Source of the DNA: Sinotaia quadrata
Lineage: Eukaryota > Mollusca > Gastropoda > Architaenioglossa > Viviparidae
NCBI GenBank assembly: GCA_028829895.1
Contig: CM054184.1
Coordinates: 22,423,701-22,487,700 of the forward strand
Direction of reading: 5' to 3'
Length of the DNA: 64,000 nt
The translations under genes were made by a program, and so were the position numbers. This document shows, piece by piece, positions 1 to 14,600 of this stretch (position 1 is the first letter of the stretch; the number at the start of each line of letters is the position of its first letter). The notes under the pieces were generated by a model. The model was not told the origin of the DNA. It ran no database searches and saw only the letters and a list, made by a program, of their open reading frames with translations.

Positions 1-2573
1 AAGGAATGATAAACAATATAGTTCAGACTCTTCACATAAGTAGTATCCAACATACAAATATGGCTGAATTTTTTTAAGAAGCTTTGCAATGTTATTTTCC
101 AATATACTGTCAGTCAAAATTAGCAATTTATTCATTTTCGAGTTGGAAAAAGTTCTAATGGACAAAATTACTATAAATGCTTAAACTGTAATAACTCTCT
201 GCATGTAATTGAGCTACAGAGATGCTATCGGTACCATTGGATTCAGTTTGGAAAGAATTATATTAAGAATGCACTCACCACAAATCTTCATATTTTGTAC
301 ACACTCAGACATTTGCCAATCTTTCATCTAATTTAATGCTTTTTCAGTTCAATGATTCTAATACAGTCGAGCTTGGGACCACAAGGAATGTTCTTATACA
401 TTGAATGCACACAATTACATGCTTTCCACAACAGCATGTTTCATGTTGTGGTGCTTAACTTAAATAAGTAATGCAATCTGCTAGTAGACCGTTATTCCAC
501 AATCTGCCTTCACTGGACACTGACAGAATTTCATAGTTTCAGTAAAAGACAGCCATTTATTACCTCTACATCATCTTTCCCAAGCCAGTCTTTTCACTTA
601 CATGCTTATAAAAATATTTGCACTTTATAAATCTTTCTCCTATTGAATGATACAACACTTAGCTGAAAAAGCACGAAAAATTGAAAAATTCAATAACAAA
701 AATTATTTAGTCTTTTTTTTTTGTTAGAAAAATGAATTTTACAAAACTGATTTTATTTTGGGACAATTCACAATAGTTTGAAGATATTTTCAATCAAAGA
801 TGGGGGTATACTATGAGAGACATTTACGGTTAAAATGTTAACACTGAAAATCAGTCGTTAATTTTGGTTTTTGCAGGATATCTCAAAAACTATTAAAGAT
901 ATCTGCACAGAATTTTGAAAAAGGTTTAAGGACAACATAAGCTGGCTTCTGAACCTCTAACTTTTCTTATATGTTTGATTATAAGGTAGATATGGAATTA
1001 TAATTTTTTTTTTTTAATTTAAAAAAAAAAAAATTATTTAAATAAATTATGTGCTCCATCAGCTGAATGATTTCTACACATTAGCCAGAGATTCAGAAGC
1101 CAGATATTACAGTATATTAACGGACTACCAAATATTCTGCTATATATTTAAAGGTTTTTATTACAATCTTGTCAAAAAGAATTAACAAATTTTAAGTTTC
1201 GGAAAATATGTTTATATTAAATAAATAATTTTGGTACAAAAATTAGTAAATTCATCAGAAAAGTGAATATATATTTTGAATCATCAACCATTTTCATCAG
1301 TTTCTAAAAATTTCCTTTATTTGAATTTGATACAATTTATTTTTGTTGATATTTGGCGGATTTTAGCTAGGTGTGCCATCTTAAGCTTTGGATAAGTAAT
1401 ATAAATTCATAAAGTCATTTTCAGAGTTTACCCACCACCACCAAAGTTAAATTCTGTACTGTAAGCCTTGTAATAGTATGTGCATCATCAACTCACTCTT
1501 ATATTTATTATGGAAAAATAAGCTTGCAAAATACAGCAAATATACTCATTTGTGTCTTTCAATATTTAAAAAAAAAAAGAAGAAAACCTGGTAAAAATAA
1601 TGACTATATAAAAAAAATAACATCTAGTGATCGCCTCATTGTTTACACTGTGCCCTGCTAATGCAGTAATGGACAAAAATGGTCATGTGAACACAAAATA
1701 AAAATAATTAAAAACAAATAACACGCGATCTGATTAAACGAAACACATTATATTGAAAATAAATCTTTCCCCTATTGAATGATACAAAATTTAAGCTATG
1801 GATAAGGCCAGCATAAATTCATAAAGTTATTTTCCATGTTCAACCATCAACATCAAAAGATGAATGCTACCTTAGGCCTATGGACCCTGAAAATTCTTAT
1901 TTATCAGTCCTTTAAATGAAAACATACATGCTCAAAACTGAAAATAATTGACAGGTGCAGGGTTTTTTTTTCTCAAACAAACTATATAGACTTAGTGATG
2001 AAATTTCCTATTTTCTGGTAGCTTTTAAGGCTATGTTATCGGAATCACCATGAACCTAATTTAAGAAAATTTAACTTCATTGCACTTTATCTTGAAATTC
2101 CCTCACTTTTTATTTAGTGCAGAAATGAACTTTGTTCTCTCCTTCACATCGCATGCATACTGACAATCTGAGAAAGTGCAGGCATTAAGCATTACCGCTA
2201 GCACAAGTAATGGTGGCTTGGTCAAAAATCGCTGGGTTGGTAACTTCTGAATAACTTCTTATTTTTTCACAATTATTTATTTAAACACAAAACACAGTAA
2301 GTCAGAACAGAGAACAAACGTTGTGTTTCATGTGCTTTTATTATACATCGATATACAGAGGGAACAAGATTTTGAAAATGTAGAAAATTGACTAAACAAG
2401 TCACAATCAGCCAATCAGCACGTTTAGAGTACCTACAATAAGTCAAAATTGAAAATAAATCTTGAAAAAATAATAATAAGTCTTAACTTGGTCAAATGAA
2501 TCTAAAGTACAAGAAGCCATGATTGAAGAAAAAAAAAACTTCAGGAAATAATAATGTCAGGACTTGGCCAAAC
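1..2573. other. NAT10 intron 20, left part
   Basis: I find no coding exon here. The expected next family block (FRRRFL.LLSYQF) is absent on the minus strand. The stretch is AT-rich, with runs of A/T around 711-720, 1007-1033 and 1568-1578. It contains a short dispersed repeat (about 630-665, 1371-1450 and 1765-1860) whose copies share phrases such as CTATTGAATGATACAA and ATAAATTCATAAAGT. Confidence 0.6.
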
Positions 2574-2673
2574 CTTTCCAAAATGCAAGAAGCCAAGACT
2601 CCTCAGGATTTTCATCCAAATCTTCATTTAATGCTTTCAGCATGATACAGGAGTGTTCTCCAGTAAGATCATT
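2574..2673 (-). CDS. NAT10: NAT10 exon 20, last exon found, residues 745-778
   Basis: It encodes NDLTGEHSCIMLKALNED, then a variable acidic stretch ending SWLLAFWK. The acceptor is TTTTTAG and the donor AAG|GTTTGG. Reading past the donor meets a stop within six codons, so splicing to an exon beyond the left edge is required. Confidence 0.93.
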
Positions 2674-5600
2674 CTAAAAACAAAGAAATACAAACTCTGA
2701 AACAGGTAATACAAAAATATAAAACAGGAAATACAAACTCTACCGTCAGGCTGTCATGAAATGTGATTTCTGTCTGCCAATTAAATCCAAATTATTAAAA
2801 TAAATAATTTATAAAAATTAATAATTTCTGTTATAGAAAAACTTATATACCAATGCTATATCTTCTGAGTATACTTTCCATTCACTCATTCTCAATCTAA
2901 TTCTCTCATTTCTTTATTTTGTACCATATCCTTTAAAAAGATGAAAGTATATTTTAATAATCAAAGAATTGAGTTAGCAAAAAGAGAAATCACACATCAT
3001 GAGAGTCTATCATTTGACTTTTGTATTACTATTTCAGAGTTTGTATTAACTATACTACCTTTTCATTTCATGGGTCATTCTGAGTTTAGTATTTACCAAG
3101 TCATTAGAGTTTTTATTTATAAAACTCAATAATAAAAGATAATGTAAAACTCCAATAACAAATCATACAAAACTCAAATGACAGCTAAAACAAAACCCTA
3201 ATTAATAATACAGGTATTAAACTCTCATGAAACGTAATATAAATGAGAGGCCTGATGTGTAAATAAAAACTCTTAAGACTTAGAATACAGAATTTAATAT
3301 AAATTCTAAGACTTATATAATACTGCATGTAATATAAATTCTAGAACTTACAATATAACAAAAACTGTCACAAAAAACCAAGTTGCCATTTGACAACAAT
3401 CACTACCATTATTTATTTAACTGCAAAAACAGTTTCAATTATAATTCTACTGATGTGATTAATTCACCTGTGTTTGGCGCAAGTATACTGGTGTAAATCC
3501 ACATTTCTTCCAAAATCTGAGAATAAAGGCAATAAAAAATCAATTTCAAAACAATGTATACAATCTTTGATAAATAAAACAAGCATCAACCATTGCTGTA
3601 CAAGAACACTTAACTCTGCATTGTCCCAGGTTAAGAGAGAAAGGGTGGCTTGCATAATCTTAAAACTAGAATAATGTAAAGCAATACAGAAATTGAAAAT
3701 AAAATCTATATTGAAATGTATATTATTCAATATATATAAAAAAGGTTCTTAATCAGATGTTTGATTACCATATATGATCAGTTGTTTTCCACAGTTTGAC
3801 ATAGAGGAAAAGGGGAACACAAAACACATGGTAATTTTACAACTAGAAAAGGGGAACACAAAACACATGGTAATTTTACAACTAGAAAAGGGGAACACAA
3901 AACACGTGGTAATTTTACAACTAGAAATGGGGAACACAAAACACGTGGTAATTTTACAACTAGAAAAGGGGAACACAAAACACGTGGTAATTTTACAACT
4001 AGAAAAGGGGAACACAAAACACGTGGTAATTTTACAACTAGAAATGGGGAACACAAAACATGTGGTAATTTTACAACTAGAAATGGGCATTCACATCACC
4101 TTGCGTGCTGAGGAGAAAGGTTGAAGAACAGTGTACTGGACTAAAACTATTTTGGGAACCCTGTGTATCAGTAAAAATATATATATGGACTGAGTGAGAG
4201 TGGAATAGAAATGATTTATTATTTAGAATTCTTGAGATTTTCTTATTTCTTAATCATAATTATTTATGTGTGTGAATGCTAATATATGTATTCTTCTACA
4301 TTATTTAGTATTTTGCTAGTGAATTTATTATGATTTAGTATGCAATTTGTAAGTGCATATGGTTGTAAATGCCATTTTTCTTTTGAAATTGTTAAATTTT
4401 ATTGCTGAATATTAACATTAATTTTTAGTGTATATGAATATGCTAGAATACAAAAGGGAATGTTATATTTTGTCCAGTTAGGTCTCAGATTATGATCTAC
4501 CAGTGACGTAAATCAGTAATCCAAACAAGAACATGCTTCACCAGTGTTGTTGTTTGCACCAGTGGGGAAAGGTCAAAGTTTCATGAGAAAGACTGCCAGC
4601 AAAGAAATAATTGCTGCTGATTAAGGATTAAACCAGGGGCACACTGCCATGTGGTCACATTGTTAATTGTGTCTGCCACTACCATCTTGGATTGACAGTT
4701 GATGCCAAGTGGTCACATTGTTGAAGTGTCTACCACTTCCATCTTGGACTGAGAGTTAAGTTAGGCTCTCAGAACTATTGTGAATGAAAAGACAATCTTT
4801 TCAAACTGTAAGATAAGGATATTAGGGAACAGGAATTATAATGTATGTTCACTTTCTTTAATTCATGCATCTTGTAAATATCACTTTCACTTGTTTCTAT
4901 TATTAAATTGTTATCTTTCTCCATATCTTAATTAATCCCTTGGATGATCATTATTTGAGATCGGCATGGAGCAAGCAGCATTTTGGATGGATGAGCGTTA
5001 ATTAATTAAGAGGAGGAGATAATATTCGCCAATCCTAGAGGCAATGTTAACTAGTTTACTTGTCATTATATTAAGCTGAATGATTGTCCTAATAAGTTAT
5101 TGAAGCAGCTGTTAATATAGTGATTAGAGGGTTGGACTAGGCTTTGGGACTGTTAATACTATTATTACTATACAACTAAAACAACAATCTTAATAATTAA
5201 TACTACAACAGGATTTTATATAAAGCCCACATGTAACAGTCTATATAGGTGTTTTTTTTATACCACCAATGATTAGGTTTCCCACTGTATTTGTAAACTG
5301 ATTAATTTGGGATTCAATATCCTATTCAAAAAAGTTCATTTTGCACACCGGTTTCATATGGTTTGTAATTAATACGTTAGCCATCAAATTATGAAACATT
5401 TACTTTCCAGATATTAAAGAATTATATTCTGATGCTTAATTATTATACAACTATTTTGTACAATTGTATACCCATTAAAAGCAAGGCAAATAGGTGGTGC
5501 TTTTTCTGCACTAAAGTAAGTTTTGTACAATTGTGTCAAACATTTATTATTTTTATTTATTTCAGTGGCATGGATAATCCACAAACTAGATAAACCACAT

Positions 5601-8600
5601 TTAAATAAATACAAAGTGAATCTACCTAGTAGAAATGTTTTTAGAAATCTGTTTTTCTTATATCATCAATACTAGCAGCACCGATCATTTAATTCTGCCA
5701 ACTTAAATTTCTTTACTGTAGTAAGATCATTTCATGTTACCATATTGTAGTGAGATCATTTAATCATTTCACAATGTTACAACACCTCAGTGAGATAATT
5801 TCACAATATTATTACATGATAGCTGCAGTGAGATCATTTTACAATGTTACAACACCATAGTGAGATCAGTTCACAATGATATCACATTAGTGAGATTATT
5901 TCACATTACCATACTGTAGTAAGATCATTTCAAAACTTTAAAATATGTTGTTGGTATATTACAGTATTCAGTTTAAATTGTATTTCATTAATAAATACAT
6001 ATATTTTACAAAACAAAGAAGTTTAATTTGTTTTTGATGGTTTACCTACTAAAAATATTTGACATGTCTCACACATGCCGCACATTAAAGAGAGGTGCAT
6101 GCACCCCTGGTAAGAACCAGTGCTGTACAGTTAATAGAACTTAGCAGTTATGGGAATCTTAAGTTTTAAGAAAAAGGTGAACTTTTAAATCATACTATTA
6201 TCTACAAAACCTTGATAAAAAATGGAAGAAAGATTAATAATATGCAACTGGTCTACAACAATAGGAGAATCTTTAAATGTTGTTATTGAATCAGAAATTA
6301 AGTGACTCATAGTACAAGTGCTATGCATTCAAAAGTCTCTTGATTTGAATTAGCTTTCCTTGTACACAAGACCATACCTCAGATATGAGTGTAGATAAAT
6401 TAAGTCCTACATGCTGTGAACTTGCACTGTATGTTGGACTAATACAAAACTGCAAGTACATTCTATAACAAACCATAAGACATGCCCAATGGATATATGT
6501 TAGACTAACATATTAAAGTATTACAAACACATACCGTAACAAGTCTGATGTCAAACCATAAGAGACACCCAGGTATTCTAGTTTTTCAGCTTTTCGTTCA
6601 CTTAACTTGAGAAGCAATGGTGGTAAATTCTTGCGTGGTGTAATGTGCTCTTCCAGAAGTCCAATCTCCTGAGGAATGAACATTGAAGAATACAATGAAA
6701 CAAGGAGTGAATTCTGATAGTGACAATAAAATGAAAAAAGTGAATTATGATGATGACAATAAAATGAAACAAGGAGTGGATTCTAATGAAGATTGCAAAG
6801 TGATTCTGATGATGATGCCAATAAAATGAAACAAGGAGCGGATTCTAATGAAGATTACAAAATGAAATGACAATAAAATGAAACAAGGGTGAATTATGAT
6901 GAGGACAATAAAATGAAACAAGGAGTGAATTCTGATGAAGATTACAAAAGAATTCTGATGATGATGACAATAAAATGAAACAAAGAGTGAATGCTGATGA
7001 AGATTACAAAATGAATTCTGATGATGATGACAATAAAATGAAACAAAGAGTGGTTTCTGATGAAGATTACAAAGCAAATACTGACAAAGGCTACAATAAA
7101 ACAAGGAGTGAATTCTTACGAAGATTATAATGAAATGATATATGGAGTGAATTCTGAGAAAATAAATAAATGAATAAAAGGCTTCCAATACCTAAATACA
7201 CAGATTTGGGCTTGATACATGCTAGGAAAAATAGTAGGGTTATATTCAACTCCAGGTTAAATTGAATTATAGATAATGTACCTCCTCAGCCACTTTTGTA
7301 AAGGTGTTGTCACCCTCTGTAGTGACAATCTCCGTCAGACTCGGTACCTTGCCCTCATAGTACTGTGCTAACAACTCCATCGCCCTGCTTCCATATCCCA
7401 TCTTGGAAACAAAAGAATAAATATTGCCTGTCCTTATTCAAACCTATACATTATTTTAATAAATTTCACATTCAAGAATCAATGTACAACATTTACTCTC
7501 AAGTCAAAGTTAAATGATGATTGCATGTTAACTGATAGTTGTTTACCAGATGACTCTTGTTTCTAAAATATCAAGATATATATCAAGATAAACAAATATG
7601 AAGATAAATGAATTTAGCTGTGCAAATAGCATCAAGATAAACTCTGAAGAGTGAATTTTTGTATGAAAAATTATTAAGATATAAGATGTAATGGGATTCC
7701 TGACTACATGCATAGATTAACTCGTCACTGCTCTAGTTGTACATATTACATCCAAACATGGAAATTCATTTAGAAGAGGTCTTGTTCTTAAGAAATTTCA
7801 TTGTGATGAGAGCTAAGTCTTGAAAAGTCTATCTATGCTAATTTTAATGAATGGCATCCATCAAACTGTTGCAACACTTCTTGATTCCAGAAAAACTAAT
7901 TTAAAAACTCAACAGCAAAATTCCAGCATGAAGCAAAACATGACATCAACATCTTTTCACTTGGTGTTCAGAAGAAATGGGTTTACAAAGCAAAGCATGA
8001 AAAAGGAAAATTAAAACTGGCTGTAATATCATCTACAAGTTATATTACCATACACACATTATAATGCTATATACAAGTCATAAGACTATGTAGAAGTTAT
8101 ATTTTTTTAAATTTTAAAATGATAAAGAAGACTTGTTAGAGCTATGAATCTTCTAGTGAGACAACTAATGAGTCCTTGCAATGCAAATACTAAAGATTCA
8201 TTTGCATTATTTTCTAGAACTAGGATTACATAGCAACTCATTAAAAAAAAGAGAAGGAAAAGCTCAGAACAAAGCTATTTCACAAGGAGTAGAACTGACT
8301 GTACTATTAAAAAAAGAAGAAAAAGATGGAAAAGTTGAAACCCCATGTTACAAGCCATAATAACAGCAATTACAAAAGAAACGACTATTATGAAGACTGG
8401 CAAAGACTGTTATACAATGAAGCAAAATGATAAGCATACAAAATGCAGGTGTACATTGTGTGTGTGTGCGCGCGCGTGTGCATTTGTGTGTTTTGTAAGT
8501 TAAAGGAATCAGATTTTCTTTTAATTTAATTAATTTACATCTTTCTCATGCAAAATGTAATTTAATTCATCTCTGATTAATTACATTAACTTTAACAATT

Positions 8601-11600
8601 AGACAATTTCTTTAAATCTATTAAAAAATTATTAAACTGACTTAAAAATAAGTAAAACAAAACATAAATGAATATGAATATGCTGATAAGTTCTAAGGTA
8701 CTTTTATTAAATGAAATTAATTATAAAAATAAGTATTTAACAAAAAAACAACAAGTGATTTTACTTTTAGCACAATTCTTTTATTAAAGATACCAATATA
8801 GTCGAACCTGGTTATGTCACGGCATAGTGGTTTGCTAAAAAGCGTCGAGATAACCGAAAACCAATATGGCAGCAATATATTACAGTACTGTAATATGTGC
8901 TTGAAATTTCTTTATGTACATGATGTGCGTTAATAAATGAGAATGTACATGCATGTTTTTGGTTATTTTTTTGCATGCCGCAATTTGTTTGATGATGTAA
9001 TCGGCATGCTATAAAAATGGACATATATGTACATGTTTGCTAAAAACAAAAAGCTTATTTATGTACACTCGGTTACTATGGTTTCATTACAAAGTCTAAA
9101 ATTCTTCGTTGCTTTTTGCCTTTAACAGTCTACTTGAAAACAAATGCTTCAATACGTATTACATCAAACATGTGCTTGAAATTTCTTTATGCACATGATG
9201 TGTGTTAATAAATAAAAATGTATATGCACATGTTTTTGGGATTTTTTACACAACAGCATTGCCACGATTTGTTTGATGACGCAATCTGCATGCTATAAAA
9301 ATGTACCAATACTGTATATGTTTGCTAACAACAAAAGGCTTATGTGCACCAATAACAGCAGAGATTTACCAGTATACAATAAAAATGTACAAACTTTTCA
9401 TTATATTCTCAAACATTGCAAACACAAAGATTGCTCACAAAAACACAAAAAACCTGTGGGGTGTGTACACTGTAGTTCGTTTTTACAAAAAGCTAACCAG
9501 TGTCAAAATTAAATTCGCGAGTCATTTCGCTCTGACACAGCTTTGAAAAGTATCGTGCACGTGGTTACTTCAAAAGTGGGCTAATTAACATAAAAGATGT
9601 GTGAGTCAGTTGAAGGGCATCGATAACTAACATTTTCAATAGCCGGCGATTAGTCAAGGGGATCAAGATAACCGATGTTAAGTGGCGATTTTGGCCCTTT
9701 TTTGTGCTCAAGATATTAGGGTTCGGCAACATAAAAGAATCGACATAACCGATGAGAAAATGCTAAGACAAAGAGGGAATTTGGTAGTTCCACTTTAAAA
9801 ACGCCGACATAACAGAGTTAACCGAGGTCGAGATAAGTGGGTTTGACTGTACTATATAGAATGATGCAATGTGAATGTGGAATGAAACAATACTATAAAA
9901 AATTATGCAAATGAGTAACAAATGAGGCAATACTTCTACTTTCCAATGTTAAATCTATCCTAGATATAAACCTCATCACTACCAATAACCATAAAATTTC
10001 TACGTTTATTCATCTAGATATAACCTCATCACTACCAACTCAAAAAGTGTACTTACTAATAGAAGTCTGCATTAAACAGTTTTTTTTATTATTCCATCTA
10101 TAAAGTGTTATGGTTAGGAGTTATTTTATTCTTTATCGTATTTTATTCTTTATCTATTCTGAATCGTGTATATCAGCATCATATAAGGAGAGATGCTTGG
10201 TTTCTTAGAATAAGATCATTTGTAGTGATTTCCTTTATCTGCCTATTTTGCTGGATATGTTGATATCAACTGCCTTTGAAGGTCACATCTCATTAATTGT
10301 CAACCCCTTTAGCATGATCCCTGAGTGGATTTGTCCAGCAAAATCTTCTTGGTATGAATCTCAAATTCTTTCATCCTAAGCATATAGTAAGTTTATATAC
10401 TTCTCTAAGTCAGGGTAATTTGCTTTCTGTAACAAATTTTGGTCAAAGGGAGGAAGGAAACACATGAAAAATAACTTGTGACTTTGTGAAAGACTATTGG
10501 ACAGCACCTAAACCAGATTATGTAGAAACTATCATTGCTTATCCCTAATAACTCGATTTCTGTTCTTTGATAAAATCTATCCTGTGATTTGTATTAATAC
10601 TAATCTATTGAATTGTGTGTTAGGATATAAGACTGTGTAGATATTAAAATTATTCAAACAGGGTTTTGTAGAAAAAGTGATATCAAGTAATTTTTTCTTT
10701 ATATTTGTTATATGTATATTTTATTGTTGATTTAATAAATGTATTGTTAAATTTATTGACCGTCTTACACATATTGATAGCCTTAAGTTGGAGAAGGAAG
10801 TGGGTGGATGGGGTCTCACTGAATATAGATTAAAGATGGATTTGTCTTCTCCTTTAGTAAGAAGTTTTCCACCTATGGAAATAATGTGTGATGGAAAATG
10901 TTTGTCTTTAATGTGGAAGAGAGAAAATGTTTCTAGTGCCTGCATATTTGCCAAGTGAGAAAGATGAGTGGTGTCTGCTGGAGAATTATTAATAAAACAA
11001 ATTAAGATTCTCATCACTTATAATTAGTTATAGAAGATTAATGAATTAATAATAATCATAACCATTAACTAGGTGGCGTTGGCATCACACTATGTTGTGT
11101 ATCAGTTGTAAGCTAAGTATTGATTGTTGTGTATCACTTGTAAGCTAGGTTTACTGTGACTGTTGTGTATCAGTTGTAATCTAACTAGTGTGGACTTGTG
11201 CAGCATTTCCTCAAGGAAATTCTGACAAGTATGGTCAGCAAAGTAATGCTGGTATTAATGAAGAAATGAAAGGCAGTGGTTAGTGGTGTGTCAATGCCAG
11301 TTATTTTGAAAAAGACATATCTCCTCATATCTGAGTGAGATAAGTATACATGTCTCCCTTGACTGTATTATGAAGGTTTCAACAGGTGAAGAAGATAATT
11401 TTAGCAATGTTGGAAACACAACATAGACAATCATGGTTTGATTTTAAGCCTACTTTCTGATGGTCAAGATGTAAAGCAAAGCATAAATTCTAGCCACTAC
11501 TATAGCCCCATATAGTTTAGATATATAAGAATGTTCACAATTCTAGATTTTATTGATAAAACCAGATGCCCACCAAAGTGCACAAATCACTCACTCCTTG

Positions 11601-14600
11601 ATAGTCTGGATGTGTAGCAATGCGCACAATTCTTGCCCCTGATAGGCCAGGGAAGTCACTATCCTGAAACTGACACACAAAAGTACAAACACTCATACAT
11701 ATTTATAATAAACACAAAAATTTCTTATTTTCCTTTCTTTTCCATTTTTAGTTTTATTTTTTCATTTTTTTTATACATCCAAATCTATCTTTCCATGACT
11801 TTCAAAATCTGGTAAATTCTAGAAATATATAAAATTAACACATAATAATAATCTGCATCCCTTTTCTCTACTCTCATAAGAAAAAAAAAAGCCATAAAAT
11901 GGGCAGTATTATTATTTATCTACTGGGAGAAATCAAAGAACGGCTGTAAGATTGATGCATTCTATTTCATACTGAGAGAAAAAAAAATGATGTGATACAA
12001 ACTATCCAAGTATCATGCTCTATTTCTTACTGAAAGAAAAAATTATATGTTTTAAGTGATATGAGTATCGTGCTCTATTTCTTCCTGAGAAAAAATAATG
12101 AAGGGTTAAAGTATATCCTGCTTTATTTACCTGCTGAGATACAGTCCATGGAATCAGATCACCTGAGGCTCGCTTCCCTCGGGCCAAACTGTTCATAATA
12201 CTGGTCTTGGAGATTTCTCCCTCTAAACACACCTGATAAAAATGATGAAACCATTTAGAAAATGTATCTGACATCAATTCTGAGGTCAGTTAATTTGAAA
12301 ACATAACCAAAACTGATACAAAATGAGAAAGGATAGTAATTTACTCAACATCAGCATTCATCTATCCTATATAAACCAATCAGTTAACTTCATCAACGTC
12401 AACATTCCTCTATCCTACATAAACCAATCAGTTAACTTCATCAACGTCAACATTCCTCTATCCTACATAAACCAATCAGTTAATTTCATCAACGTCAACA
12501 TTCTGAATCCAGTACAAACCATTACTGAATCCAATACAAACTAGTCCATGAAGATCATCAACATCAAACCACTGAAACCAGTACAAATCAGTCATATACC
12601 TTTCAGCAACATAATCAGCACAAACCCACTTCTAATGCCAGTAAAGAAAATAGACGCACACCCTCAACCGCTCTCCAAAAGGGGGGTGGGGTGGGGGTGG
12701 AGAAGCCACCTCTGAAAATATCGCACAAGCAGTTACTTCAAAAGTGGGCTAAAATAAAAGAGTTGTGAGCCAGTTGAAGGGCAACAGTGTGCCAATTTTG
12801 CCCATGGCAAACATCGCACCCAATGAGGAAAACAATGCCCTTCTAAGTTTAAGATGCAGGTTGTTAACAAGCCTTCAACATTTAACGGAAGCGAAGTGGC
12901 ATCCGTAACTAACATTTTCAAAAGCCAGTGATATGTCGTCACAGGGGTCGAGATATTTGGCCCTCTTTTGTGCCCGAGAAAGTAGGGTTCGGCGACATAA
13001 AAAAAATCGACGTAACCAATGAGAAAATCTAAGACAAAGAGGGAATTTGGCAGTTCCACTTCAAAAACTTCGACTTACTAGGGTTGGCAAGTTAACCAAA
13101 GCTAAGATAAGTGGGTTTGACTGTATCATCCACAGAACACTATGCACTTCTATATATTATCCACAGAACATTAAGCACTTCTATGTATTACCTAGAGTAC
13201 ACAATTCACTTAATATATTATCTTCATTACACTAAACACTTTAATATATTACCTGCAGAACATAAAGAATTATATGTATTATCTGCATTTTATAAAGTTT
13301 TCATGATATAATACCTGCAGAACACAAAGGACTTCTGGCAAAGCAGTTGTTGAAATGTCAACAGGTCCCAGCAACACAAAGATATGGTGTGCAGGAGCAT
13401 CTGACAGCATTTGCAGATCATTGGGTGAGTTCTGAAATGGGTCAAGTCAAAAAAGGACATACTGACAAGTACACAGACTATTAATTGGTGAAATACCATT
13501 TGTTCATTATTGAAGTTCTAAATTGGATTAATAAACCAAAACATATTAAAATCAAATATGTAAAATTTTTCTATAATCACTGGGTAAGTTTTGCAAGCAT
13601 TTCAAGTTAAAATTCTCTTTCAAGACATAATGTGGGAAGTTAACAGAGTACTGTAAAATAAACTCTAAAACACCCTCATTTATAATTACATTTAGAAAGT
13701 CAGTCTTCAACAAGCAGACGAGGTCAATATATAAAATAAGTTATGATCAAATCTGGCAAATTTTTCTCAATCAAGCAGGTCAGGTCAAGTCATTACAATG
13801 GTTACAATCAAATCTTGAAAGTTTTCCATAACAGACAAGTTTAAAGTTAAATTAAATAATCAACTTTAGAAAGTTATTCCATATAAAACAGGTCATCAAG
13901 CCAAAACAAAGATTGAAAAATCAAATCTGGAAAATATTCTATATCAACAAGATCATCAAGTCAAAACATAAGTAAATCACAGTCAGAAAAGTATTTTAAA
14001 TCAATCAAATCATAGTTAAAATTAAGTTTGACAAGGTCAGGTAATGTTATAACATGTCAAAACATGTTAAAATATGAAGTTGTGATGGATCAATCAGGTC
14101 AAGGTCAAAGGAGTGTTTTCAAGCAGGACGGCAATATGAAAGAATGATAATTTGTTATACATATTCAAGCATCAAAAAAACAAACAACTTAATGATGGAA
14201 GACAGAAGTTGCAAAACTTGCAGTTCAAGAGTTTTATAAAGCTACAGCTCCATTTATTCTAACAGATGCATTTATACAGTTCTGACATTATTAGAGAAAT
14301 CAGGCAAGTCAAAAGTAATATTTTCTACATACAATTCTAATCGAATGCAAATTGGAAATTTAAACATTATGGAATACAGGTCAGTTCTAAGCTAGAAAGT
14401 AATGATTATTTTCAAACAAAACAAACAGTATCAAAAATAATATTTTAGTAAGTAAGAGTTGCAAATTAGATTGTATTCCTTCAAAATACAGGACACTAAA
14501 ATGAAAGCTCATGAATCAAAGTAATGCTATGATCAATTATTTATTCCTCGATGTATCTTAAAGAAAAGCAAAATATGTCTTAGAGAAAAGCCAAATGTAT

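Noticed and set aside
2562..2673. Reading NAT10 exon 20 through to its in-frame stop as the natural C terminus
   Set aside because: Full family members continue for about 250 more residues, and a donor (AAG|GTTTGG) is at the conserved boundary; truncation cannot be excluded but splicing is more likely.
3749..4124. Open frames of 92-116 codons on both strands
   Set aside because: All come from the 39-base repeat; simultaneous openness of several frames is expected for a three-divisible unit.
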